Part shown: one piece after another, positions 55,789-64,000 of the stretch | How the letters are laid out: each line of letters opens with the position of its first letter | How positions within the stretch are numbered: position 1 is the first letter of the stretch | Source: Herbaspirillum sp. meg3 | GTDB lineage: Bacteria > Pseudomonadota > Gammaproteobacteria > Burkholderiales > Burkholderiaceae_D | Length of the DNA: 64,000 nucleotides | Assembly (NCBI RefSeq): GCF_002257565.1 | Contig: NZ_CP022736.1 | Coordinates: 3,782,001 to 3,846,000 of the forward strand | Reading direction: 5' to 3' | Program-made: the position numbers and the translations under genes | The notes under the pieces: generated by a model | Told to the model about the DNA's origin: nothing | Seen by the model: the letters and a program-made list of their open reading frames with translations, nothing else | Database searches by the model: none

Positions 55789-57675
55789 CTATTTCCACTC
55801 GCCGCGCAACTCGCTCACGCGCTGCTGCAAGTATTCCGGCGTAGCCAGTTCCGCCGCAATCGGCTCGCCTACCGCCAGCTCCAGTTTCGAAAACAAGCCT
55901 CGCTTGAAGGACCGATGGAAAGGATTGCCGCTGCCGCGCGTCAGCAGGCTGCCCCACAATCCGCGCAAGGCCATCGGAAATACCTGTACCGGCGTGCGGT
56001 CGATGATCTTCTTGATGCCACCCTTGAACTCATTGATCTCACCGGTGCTGGTCAACTTGCCCTCCGGAAAGATGCAAACCAGATCGCCTTCATGCAAGGC
56101 TTGGGCAATGTCGATATAAGCCTTCTCCATCAGCCATGGATCTTCCTTGGCCGGAGCGATGGGAATCGCCTTGGCCGTACGGAAAATCCACGACAGTACC
56201 GGCGTCTTGAAGATGCGGTGATCCATGACAAAGCGGATCGGGCGCGGGCTGGCCGCCATGATCACGATGGCGTCAACGTAGCTGACGTGATTGCACACCA
56301 GCACCGCTGCACCATCCTTGGGGATCAGGTTGGCATTGACGGTACGCACACGATGGATGGTGTGGATCAGCATCCACGCCAGGAAACGCATCAGGAATTC
56401 GGGCACCAGCGAGAAAATATAGGTCGCCACAATGGCGTTCAGAATCGCCGTGACGAGGAAAATCTGTGGAATCGTGAAACCCGAGCGCAGCAGCACCATC
56501 GCCAGCAAAGCCGCGACCACCATGAACAGCGAGTTCATGATATTCATGCCGGCAATGGTGCGCGAGACGTGTTGCGGATCGCAGCGCGTCTGAATCAGCG
56601 CAAACAGCGGCACGATATACAAGCCGCCAAACACGCCGATCATCAGGCAGTCGAACAAAATACGCAGGCTGCCGTGCTGAGCGATAAAGCCGCTCATATC
56701 GACCGCTGCCGTTGCGCTGTAACTGACACTGGCGAAATACAATTCCAGACCAAACACAGACAGGCCGATGGCACCAAAAGGCACCAGCCCGATTTCAACC
56801 TTGTGACCGGACAGCCTTTCACACAGCAGCGAACCAACGCCGATCCCGACCGAAAACACCATCAGCAGCAACACAAAAACGCTGTGATCGCCGTGCAGGT
56901 AATTCTTCGCATACAGAGGAAATTGCGCCAGCACGATCGCGCCGTAAAACCAGAACCAGGAGTTACCGAGTATCGACAAGAAAACAGGACGATTACGACG
57001 CGAAAAACCGAGATTGCGCACCATTTCCGAGAATGGGTTCCAGTTGATCTTCAACTCTGGCGCAGGCGCCGGCGACAGCGGAATGGCAAGACTGGTGAGC
57101 CATCCTAAAATTGCAAAACCGATGGTTACAAAGGCGATGGTCTCCAGTCCAAATGGCTTTTGCACTACGAGCACGGCGCCCAATACCTCGCCCAGCAAAA
57201 TGCCGACAAAGGTGCCCATTTCGATGACGCCATTGCCGCCGACCAGTTCCTGTGGCTTCAGCTGTTGCGGCAAATAGGCATACTTCACCGGACCAAAGAT
57301 GGTCGAATGGATACCCATGCCCGCCACCGCCACCACCAGCAGCCAGAGGTGATGCGTCATCCAGCCATAGGCCGCGATTCCCATGATGACGATTTCCAGC
57401 AACTTGACGTAGCGCGCGAGACGGCCTTTTTCCATCTTGTCGGCCAACTGCCCTGCGGTCGCTGAAAACAGAAAAAACGGCAGGATGAACAAACCCGGAA
57501 TCAGGTTATTGAGCAGACCGGTGTCCAGCGTGGTCCAGCTCAATGCATCGTAGGTGAGAATGGTCAGTAAGGCCGTCTTGAAAACGTTGTCATTGAGTGC
57601 GCCGAGGAATTGGGTCCAGAAAAAGGGAGCAAAACGACGCTGACCGAGCAGGGAAAACTGATTGGATTGACTCAT
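55789..57675 (-). CDS. MFS transporter-acyltransferase fusion (LplT-PlsC type)
   Basis: 628 residues. The N-terminal half (about 1-410) is a 12-helix major facilitator like LplT, a lysophospholipid flippase; the C-terminal part (about 425-628) is a PlsC-type 1-acylglycerol-3-phosphate acyltransferase with the NHVSYVD (HX4D) and FPEGKLT motifs. The pair resembles LplT plus the acyltransferase part of Aas in one chain, without the acyl-ACP synthetase. It probably brings in and re-acylates lysophospholipids. In-frame throughout. Confidence 0.9.
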   Translation of the reverse strand: MSQSNQFSLLGQRRFAPFFWTQFLGALNDNVFKTALLTILTYDALSWTTLDTGLLNNLIPGLFILPFFLFSATAGQLADKMEKGRLARYVKLLEIVIMGIAAYGWMTHHLWLLVVAVAGMGIHSTIFGPVKYAYLPQQLKPQELVGGNGVIEMGTFVGILLGEVLGAVLVVQKPFGLETIAFVTIGFAILGWLTSLAIPLSPAPAPELKINWNPFSEMVRNLGFSRRNRPVFLSILGNSWFWFYGAIVLAQFPLYAKNYLHGDHSVFVLLLMVFSVGIGVGSLLCERLSGHKVEIGLVPFGAIGLSVFGLELYFASVSYSATAAVDMSGFIAQHGSLRILFDCLMIGVFGGLYIVPLFALIQTRCDPQHVSRTIAGMNIMNSLFMVVAALLAMVLLRSGFTIPQIFLVTAILNAIVATYIFSLVPEFLMRFLAWMLIHTIHRVRTVNANLIPKDGAAVLVCNHVSYVDAIVIMAASPRPIRFVMDHRIFKTPVLSWIFRTAKAIPIAPAKEDPWLMEKAYIDIAQALHEGDLVCIFPEGKLTSTGEINEFKGGIKKIIDRTPVQVFPMALRGLWGSLLTRGSGNPFHRSFKRGLFSKLELAVGEPIAAELATPEYLQQRVSELRGEWK

Positions 57676-57737
57676 GGAGCGAGCAGAATGGGCAAGTGGG
57701 ACGAATCGGTTAAAAAAGACGCCGTTCGGATAACAAA

Positions 57738-57765
57738 AAACCGTTCATGACGACATGAACGGTTT
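57738..57765 (-). terminator. Terminator after CBS gene
   Basis: AAACCGTTCATG (57738-57749) pairs with CATGAACGGTTT (57754-57765); on the minus strand a TTTTTTG run follows. It lies about 70 bases beyond the CBS stop codon and upstream of the MFS fusion gene. Confidence 0.85.
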
Positions 57766-57833
57766 CTCGGATAAGCGGCGTACCCTGTTTCAACAATACA
57801 GCAGGGACGCTGCCGATGTTTGTTTCAGCTATT

Positions 57834-58283
57834 TCAGCTATTTTCTTCCTCGGTCGGCCAGTCGCGGATGTATGCCTTGAGCATTTTGTTCTCAAAGCCC
57901 TGCGCATCCAGCACTGCCTTGGCGACGTCATAAAAAGACATCACGCCCAGCAGCGTCTTGGCGTCCATTACCGGCACATAGCGCGCATGCTTTTCCAACA
58001 TGATGCGGCGCACTTCATTGAGGTCGGTGTCAGGAGTGACCGTGATCGGATGGTCGTCCATGTGCTTGCGCACGGTATTGGTGCCGACGGATCCGGCGTT
58101 TTCCTGAAGCGTCTTCAACACCTCGCGGAAAGTCAGCATACCGACCAGTTCACCGAATTCCATGACCACCAGCGAGCCAATGTCTTTCTCAGCCATCGCA
58201 CTTACGGCTTCCGCAATTGGCGTGTCGGGGGTAACGGTGAAGAGAATGTTGCCTTTGACTTTAAGAATTTCAGAGACTTTCAT
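57834..58283 (-). CDS. CBS-domain pair protein
   Basis: 149 residues. Two tandem CBS domains (about 8-65 and 75-135), with TPDTPIAEAVSAMAEKDIGSLVV and TPDTDLNEVRRIMLEKHARYVPV as the matching halves. CBS pairs bind adenine nucleotides and regulate partner proteins; stand-alone pairs have no fixed role. Ends in an acidic tail. Terminators or start regions flank it on both sides, so it is monocistronic. Confidence 0.92.
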   Translation of the reverse strand: MKVSEILKVKGNILFTVTPDTPIAEAVSAMAEKDIGSLVVMEFGELVGMLTFREVLKTLQENAGSVGTNTVRKHMDDHPITVTPDTDLNEVRRIMLEKHARYVPVMDAKTLLGVMSFYDVAKAVLDAQGFENKMLKAYIRDWPTEEENS

Positions 58284-58484
58284 GGTGTCATCCTTAAGTT
58301 ATTGTGGCCTTATCGGGAATGTAGCCCATGCGTGGGCAAAAATCTACAAACCGGTGGCGGTTTCTCCATGGTACGAGGTTTGGCGTCTGCCTACAATCAC
58401 CATTCCATATTAAAAATGAAATTTTTTCATTGATTACGCCCCGTAGACGGCCTACTCTGAAATAACAAGATCAAGGAGACAAGC

Positions 58485-58805
58485 ATGCCTACCGTTCTGC
58501 AACATGAAAAGTACGCCAGCTTTGAGGAGTTCTATCTTACTTATCTCGGAGAGCATTCCAACCGTACGTGCCGTCAGCTGCATTTCGTTGGCTCCACACT
58601 GGCGCTGCTGTGCCTGGCCATGATGCTGCTAACGCACAATTTATGGTGGTTGCTTGCCGCAGCACTATCTGGCTATGGCTTTGCCTGGGTCGGCCATTTC
58701 AAGTTCGAGAAAAACCGGCCGGCGACATTCCGCCATCCCCTGTATTCCTTCATGGGGGACTGGGTGATGTATTGGCAATTGCTGACCGGTCAGATTTCGT
58801 TCTGA
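58485..58805 (+). CDS. Mpo1-like (DUF962) membrane protein
   Basis: 106 residues with two hydrophobic segments. The family motif with conserved His residues is present: EFYLTYLGEHSNRTCRQLHFVGS split around residue 20, and GHFKFEKNRPATFRHPLYS. Yeast Mpo1 is an iron-dependent dioxygenase in 2-hydroxy fatty acid alpha-oxidation; bacterial members are little studied. AAGGAGA lies upstream of the ATG. It converges on yihY with 5 bp between stop codons. Confidence 0.88.
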   Translation: MPTVLQHEKYASFEEFYLTYLGEHSNRTCRQLHFVGSTLALLCLAMMLLTHNLWWLLAAALSGYGFAWVGHFKFEKNRPATFRHPLYSFMGDWVMYWQLLTGQISF

Positions 58806-58810
58806 CGGGT

Positions 58811-60115
58811 CTAGCGACCGGCGATCATCCCGACCTGACTTACTTCTCGCAAGTCAGGGCCGTCATGGACTTCTGAAAAATAGGATTCCAGCGTCTGATC
58901 CAACACCGCTGCGACGGCGCCATCCACGCGATTGACCAGTGAGCGATCTTCATCGACATGCGCGGCGGTATCGAATACAAACAGGCGGTATACATCGACC
59001 AACTTCAAAAACTCAGGATTGATGAGCAAGGTCCAGCGATCCAGTCCATCCACGAGGCGTTTGTTCCAGGCTGATTTCTTCGGGGCCTCACTTTTGAGTG
59101 AACCGACCCAGCCCGCGTCCAGCATTCTTTGCAGCAGGTTCTGTAACTCTTCCAACCCCATGTGCGTATGCGCGCGCAATATAGCCACGTCCACTGTCGC
59201 CGATTCGCCGTTGGCGCGAGCCTCGTGCAAAATTTTCAACACCTTCATCGCGTCGACGAATTCACTGCCGGGCGAAGCGACATGCCACCAGCGCTCATAG
59301 CGCACGATCGGCAAAGCAGCCGTCAGCAACGCGCCCACCAGCGTGATCATCCACAGCATATAGATCCACAACAGGAAGATCGGCAAGGCCGCCACCGCCC
59401 CGTACACCATGGTGTAGGTCGGGAATTTCATGACGTAGGAAGCAAACAGGCGCTTGGCGATTTCGACCGCCACGCCTGCCAGCAAACCGCCCCAGACAGC
59501 ATCGCGCCAATCCACCCATTGATTAGGCACGGCGATGTACAGCAAGGTAAATGCGCTGGTCGTCAGCAGCACCGAGATCAAGGTATAAAAGCTCGCCCCG
59601 ATGAATGGCACGCTGGTGACTACGCCGTTGGTCGCGGAATACAGATAAGACGTCACACTGATCGAGACGCCGATCAGCAGCGGGCCGAGCGTGATGATGG
59701 CCCAGTAGACCAGGATACGTTGCAGCAGCGGGCGGGACTTCTTGACGCGCCAGATCTGATTGAACACGCGGTCGATGGTCGCCATCGTCAGCACCGAGGT
59801 CAAAATCAGCGCCACACCGCCGACCGCCGACAGGCGCGCCGACTTTGACGAGAACTGGTTGAGGTAACCGAGAATGGTATTGGCCACGCCCTTGGGCATC
59901 AGGTTCTGGACGAAATACGCCTCCAGCGCCGAGCGGAAAGTACTGAACAGCGGAAACGCCGTAAAGATTGCCAGCGCAATCGTCAACAGCGGCACCAGCG
60001 ACAGGATCGTGGTAAACGTCAGGCTGCCAGCCACTTGCGGCAAGCGGTCGTCGCTCAGCCGTTTGACGGCAAATCGGAACAAATCACGCAACTGGGTACG
60101 AGACAAGCCCTGCAT
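58811..60115 (-). CDS. YihY/BrkB family inner-membrane protein
   Basis: 434 residues. N-terminal membrane domain with six predicted helices (LPQVAGSLTFTTILSLVPLL is the family start) and a C-terminal cytoplasmic part of about 130 residues, predicted winged-helix like, found in the longer proteobacterial members. Often misnamed ribonuclease BN. Role unknown. Divergent from wrbA, a common arrangement. Confidence 0.92.
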   Translation of the reverse strand: MQGLSRTQLRDLFRFAVKRLSDDRLPQVAGSLTFTTILSLVPLLTIALAIFTAFPLFSTFRSALEAYFVQNLMPKGVANTILGYLNQFSSKSARLSAVGGVALILTSVLTMATIDRVFNQIWRVKKSRPLLQRILVYWAIITLGPLLIGVSISVTSYLYSATNGVVTSVPFIGASFYTLISVLLTTSAFTLLYIAVPNQWVDWRDAVWGGLLAGVAVEIAKRLFASYVMKFPTYTMVYGAVAALPIFLLWIYMLWMITLVGALLTAALPIVRYERWWHVASPGSEFVDAMKVLKILHEARANGESATVDVAILRAHTHMGLEELQNLLQRMLDAGWVGSLKSEAPKKSAWNKRLVDGLDRWTLLINPEFLKLVDVYRLFVFDTAAHVDEDRSLVNRVDGAVAAVLDQTLESYFSEVHDGPDLREVSQVGMIAGR

Positions 60116-60248
60116 AGGTTTAAAAAAAGTAAGCAAAATGAGGCAATCAAAATCATGACGGACGCTGCAGAACGATCGAACGGAGTCTGCAAAAGGACCT
60201 ATCATGCACCGGAGACTTAACGAGCAAACGCGAGCATTCCAGCGGTAG

Positions 60249-60893
<645 letters not shown>

Positions 60894-61289
60894 ATGAGCT
60901 CGCAACGATTTCGCTTTTTCCATCTTGGTGCTGCTATCAGTCTGGTGGCGCTGATTGTCCTGTGCGTTGCCTGGGAACTGGTGCTGGCGCCCTTGCGGCC
61001 GGGCGGGTCGTGGATGGTGCTGAAAGTGATTCCCTTGCTGTTCCCGCTGCGTGGCGTACTCAAGCGAGACGTCTATACCATGCAATGGTCCTCGATGCTG
61101 ATCCTGCTGTATTTCACCGAAGGCATCGTGCGCGCCACCAGCGACCGTGTCGCCATGTCGGTGACGCTGGGCTGGGTCGAAGTCGCCCTGAGCTGCATCT
61201 ATTTCCTGTGCGCCATCCTCTACCTGCACCCGTATAAGAAAGCAGCCAAGGAAATCGCACGTCAGGCCATTCAAAAGGCCTCGCAATAA
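60894..61289 (+). CDS. DUF2069 membrane protein
   Basis: 131 residues with four predicted membrane helices and a basic tail (KKAAKEIARQAIQK). DUF2069 proteins typically follow wrbA and yihY in betaproteobacteria; function unknown. Starts immediately at the wrbA stop codon with GGAG upstream, so it is coupled to wrbA. Confidence 0.9.
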   Translation: MSSQRFRFFHLGAAISLVALIVLCVAWELVLAPLRPGGSWMVLKVIPLLFPLRGVLKRDVYTMQWSSMLILLYFTEGIVRATSDRVAMSVTLGWVEVALSCIYFLCAILYLHPYKKAAKEIARQAIQKASQ

Positions 61290-61305
61290 TTCTCTGAGGG
61301 TCGCC

Positions 61306-62727
61306 ATGACGGCAGCATCACCGGAAACATTCCTGCAAGCCTGCCGCGCCACCATCGGCGCTGCTTATGTCCTGACAGAAGACGCCGATACCAGCGGCTA
61401 TCTCACCGATCAGCGCGGACGCTTTACCGGCAAGGCACTGGCGGTACTCAAACCCGGCAGCACCGAAGAAGTCGCGGCCATCGTCAAGCTATGCCATCAG
61501 CACCTTGTTCCGATCGTGCCGCAAGGCGGCAATACCGGTCTGGTGCTCGGCAGCGTGCCCGACACGAAAGGTAACGCGGTGCTGCTATCGCTGACGCGGC
61601 TCAATCGCATTCGCGCAATCGATCCGATCAACAACACCATGACGGTGGAGGCCGGCTGCATCCTGCAGAACATCCAGCAAGCCGCCGCCGCTGAGCAGCG
61701 CCTATTCCCGTTGTCGCTGGCGGCCGAAGGCAGCTGCACCATCGGCGGCAACCTGTCGACCAATGCCGGTGGCACAGGCGTTCTACGCTACGGCAATACG
61801 CGCGAACTCTGTCTAGGCGTCGAAGTCGTGACCGCGCAAGGCGATGTCATGAGCAGCCTGCGCGGCCTGCGCAAAGACAACACCGGCTACGACCTGCGCG
61901 ACCTCTTCATCGGCGCGGAAGGCACGCTGGGCATCATCACCGCCGCCGTGATCAAACTTTTTCCGCAACCGAAGGCGCAGGTCACTGCGCTCGCTGCATT
62001 GCGCACGCCGGAGCACGCATTGCGTCTGCTGAGCCTGGCGCAGGCACGCTGTGGCGCGGCGCTGACCGGCTTCGAATTAATGTCGGATTTTTGCCTGCAA
62101 CTGGTAGCCAAACATTTTCCGCCGCATCGCGCGCCGTTCGACAAGCCGCATGCGCAATACGTCCTGTTGGAGTTGTCGGACAGTGAGTCGGAGGCCCACG
62201 CCGCCGACATGTTTGAAGCCGTCATCGGCGAGGCGCTGGAGCAAGAACTGATTGACGATGCCGTCATCGCAACATCGATCGCACAATCGAAAACGCTATG
62301 GCAATTGCGCGAACATATTTCGATGGCGCAGGCGCATGAGGGCAAGAACATCAAGCACGACATCTCGGTTCCGATCTCACGCATCGGAGAATTCATTCGC
62401 GTCACCGATGTGCTGGTGCAGGAGACTTCACCGGGCTGCCGGATGGTGACCTTTGGCCATCTCGGCGACGGCAACCTGCATTACAACGTGTCGCCACCGG
62501 AAGGTGTGAAAGACATCGACTTCATCGCTCAACAAGAAAAGATCAATCGCACGGTGCACGACAGCGTCGATAAATTCGGCGGCTCGATCTCGGCAGAACA
62601 CGGTTTGGGCGCACTCAAACGCGAAGAAATCCTGCGTTATAAATCTCCGGTAGAACTACAGCTGATGCGCACCATCAAACAGGCGCTGGATCCTCATTCG
62701 TTGATGAATCCAGGAAAAGTCATCTGA
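61306..62727 (+). CDS. FAD-linked D-2-hydroxyacid dehydrogenase (GlcD/D2HGDH-like)
   Basis: 473 residues. FAD-binding type 4 (PCMH) domain in the first half (VPQGGNTGLVLGSVPD; GGNLSTNAGGTGVLRYGNTRE; GAEGTLGIITAAVIKLFP) and a C-terminal FAD-linked oxidase domain with the metal-type motif FGHLGDGNLHYNVS and SAEHGLG. Relatives oxidise glycolate, D-lactate or D-2-hydroxyglutarate. No GlcE/GlcF partner genes follow, which disfavours glycolate oxidase. It follows DUF2069 by 16 bp. Confidence 0.9.
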   Translation: MTAASPETFLQACRATIGAAYVLTEDADTSGYLTDQRGRFTGKALAVLKPGSTEEVAAIVKLCHQHLVPIVPQGGNTGLVLGSVPDTKGNAVLLSLTRLNRIRAIDPINNTMTVEAGCILQNIQQAAAAEQRLFPLSLAAEGSCTIGGNLSTNAGGTGVLRYGNTRELCLGVEVVTAQGDVMSSLRGLRKDNTGYDLRDLFIGAEGTLGIITAAVIKLFPQPKAQVTALAALRTPEHALRLLSLAQARCGAALTGFELMSDFCLQLVAKHFPPHRAPFDKPHAQYVLLELSDSESEAHAADMFEAVIGEALEQELIDDAVIATSIAQSKTLWQLREHISMAQAHEGKNIKHDISVPISRIGEFIRVTDVLVQETSPGCRMVTFGHLGDGNLHYNVSPPEGVKDIDFIAQQEKINRTVHDSVDKFGGSISAEHGLGALKREEILRYKSPVELQLMRTIKQALDPHSLMNPGKVI

Positions 62728-62753
62728 CCGCGCCTTCTCTCGGAGTTTTGCCT

Positions 62754-63212
62754 ATGCAGCACGCCTCACCTCTTTGGCTTTCCGCCACCCTGTCCCTGAG
62801 CCTGTTCGTCGCCACGCCGGCATGGGCAATCTACAAGTGTGAAGCGGATGGAAAAGTGACCTATAGCGACGCCGCCTGCACCAACGCGAAAACGATCAAT
62901 GTCGACACCAGCAAAGGAAACACCGGTATCTCACCGCCCCAAGCCGTCCAAAACAAGACCGAATCACAGCGGCTGGCGCGCGAGCGCACGAAGACTGATA
63001 AACAGCAAATCAAGGCACAACAAAAAGCCGAGCGTGAAGCCGCCCGCGCCAAACTGGTGGAAGACAAACAGAAGCGGAAATGCGCCCAACTGGCGCAACG
63101 CAAGAAGTGGGCGGATGACGACGTACGCACCGCCACTATAAAAAATCTGGAAAAAGCGCGCCGCAAGAGTTCGCGCGTGAATGACCAATATCAGGCGGAA
63201 TGCCCTGCCTGA
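62754..63212 (+). CDS. DUF4124-containing secreted protein
   Basis: 152 residues. Signal peptide ending AWA (about residue 25), then a DUF4124 motif, IYKCEADGKVTYSDAAC, followed by a long, Lys/Arg/Gln-rich helical region. I start at ATG 62754, eight bases after CGGAG, instead of a TTG two codons upstream. Function unknown; such proteins are abundant in betaproteobacteria. Confidence 0.85.
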   Translation: MQHASPLWLSATLSLSLFVATPAWAIYKCEADGKVTYSDAACTNAKTINVDTSKGNTGISPPQAVQNKTESQRLARERTKTDKQQIKAQQKAEREAARAKLVEDKQKRKCAQLAQRKKWADDDVRTATIKNLEKARRKSSRVNDQYQAECPA

Positions 63213-63218
63213 AAAAGC

Positions 63219-63260
63219 AGGCCGCCGCTGTGCAGTCAATCACTGCAACAACGACGGCCT
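63219..63260. terminator. Hairpin between converging genes
   Basis: AGGCCG (63219-63224) pairs with CGGCCT (63255-63260) and within it TGCAGT (63231-63236) pairs with ACTGCA (63242-63247). There is no clear T-run, so termination efficiency is uncertain. Confidence 0.45.
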
Positions 63261-63307
63261 GGCTCCCCTTCCCCCGAAGTTTCCCGCTCTTCCCCGCTCT
63301 TCCCCGA

Positions 63308-64000
63308 TTACTCCAGACGTGGCGCAGGATTGATATCAATCGTGCGACGCGAATTTGATGCCCCCGGCGCACCAAGGCTGCCGGTACTGGTTATATTGAA
63401 CACGCTGACGAGCTGAGCCAGCTTGCCGGCCTGCTCTTGCATGGACTGCGCAGCCGCGGCGGCTTGTTCCACCAGCGCCGCATTTTGCTGAGTGCTTTCG
63501 TCCATCAGGGTGATGGCGCGATTGACCTCTTCGATGCCGGTGCTTTGTTCTTGGCTGGCCGAACTGATCTCGCCGACGATGTCGGTCACGCGCTTGACGC
63601 TGGCTACGACTTCTTCCATGGTCGATCCGGCCTGCTCCACCAGTTTGCTGCCGGTACCGACTTTTTCCACAGAATCATCGATGAGCGATTTGATCTCCTT
63701 CGCCGCTGCCGCAGAACGTTGCGCCAGACTGCGCACTTCGCTCGCAACCACTGCGAAGCCACGTCCCTGTTCGCCGGCTCGGGCAGCTTCCACCGCAGCG
63801 TTCAAGGCCAGAATATTGGTCTGGAAAGCAATGCCGTCGATGACGCTGATGATGTCGACGATCTTCTTCGACGAGTCGTTGATCGAGCTCATGGTGGCAA
63901 TCACCTGGCCGACGACGCTGCCGCCCTGAACCGCGACTTCCGATGCCGATACGGCCAGTTGATTGGCCTGGCGCGCGTTGTCGGCGTTTTGCTTGACGGT
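63308..64000 (-). CDS. Methyl-accepting chemotaxis protein, C-terminal part
   Basis: 230 residues visible; the gene continues past the window edge, so sensor, membrane segments and HAMP are not seen. The cytoplasmic signalling tip is unmistakable ([21 protein letters not shown], then [19 protein letters not shown]), with coiled coils on either side and methylation-type Glu/Gln pairs ([17 protein letters not shown]). It would relay signals through CheW and CheA. No C-terminal NWETF-like pentapeptide is present; the chain ends NPAPRLE. Confidence 0.95.
   Translation of the reverse strand, partial: TVKQNADNARQANQLAVSASEVAVQGGSVVGQVIATMSSINDSSKKIVDIISVIDGIAFQTNILALNAAVEAARAGEQGRGFAVVASEVRSLAQRSAAAAKEIKSLIDDSVEKVGTGSKLVEQAGSTMEEVVASVKRVTDIVGEISSASQEQSTGIEEVNRAITLMDESTQQNAALVEQAAAAAQSMQEQAGKLAQLVSVFNITSTGSLGAPGASNSRRTIDINPAPRLE

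Overview
The window looks like chromosomal DNA of a high-GC betaproteobacterium, most likely Burkholderiales/Oxalobacteraceae (Herbaspirillum-like). This rests on the gene order leuC-leuD-leuB-asd-fimV-truA-trpF-trpB-trpA-accD-folC-SPOR-cvpA-purF, the dapA-bamC and yihY-wrbA-DUF2069 neighbourhoods, and the protein sequences as I recognise them. No database search was run. No rRNA, tRNA, CRISPR array, prophage or intact insertion sequence was seen.

Bases 1-15200 form a catabolic block. On the minus strand gcl-hyi-glxR and a glycerate 2-kinase take glyoxylate to tartronate semialdehyde and glycerate, then phosphorylate it. A divergent LysR-type regulator follows. On the plus strand are an NCS2 purine permease, xanthine dehydrogenase xdhABC and guanine deaminase. 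The block holds the first steps (guanine to xanthine to urate) and the last steps (glyoxylate to 2-phosphoglycerate) of purine use. The middle steps (uricase to ureidoglycolate) are absent. It also holds the richest repeat and hairpin content of the window.

Bases 15200-33300 are mixed housekeeping genes: a porin-like 3' remnant, an orphan ABC binding protein, mutS with a tightly coupled secreted protein that looks like a dead metallophosphoesterase, slyD, an L16 arginine hydroxylase, a small repetitive Ala/Pro lipoprotein, dapA-bamC-MBL, trpS with a site-2 protease, a YciO protein, htpX, a PHP phosphatase whose stop codon lies inside a palindromic element, a hydrolase and a patatin.

Bases 33360-53500 are a LOG-family gene followed by about 19 kb of minus-strand anabolic genes (leu, asd, trp, accD, folC, cvpA, purF and a Cys/Met PLP enzyme). 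Terminator hairpins cut this run into several transcription units. A 44-residue entericidin-like lipoprotein gene and a GlsB-type membrane protein gene sit inside leuC-leuD.

Bases 53600-64000 carry an M48 lipoprotein protease, aroC, an LplT-PlsC type fusion, a CBS-pair protein, a Mpo1-like protein, yihY, wrbA (possibly leaderless), DUF2069, a GlcD-type flavoprotein, a DUF4124 protein and the end of a chemotaxis receptor. No clearly new multi-gene system was found. The strongest leads are the covarying inverted repeat pair at 1331-2026, the degenerate metallophosphoesterase overlapping mutS, the palindromic element ending the PHP gene, and the structured leaders in the purine genes.
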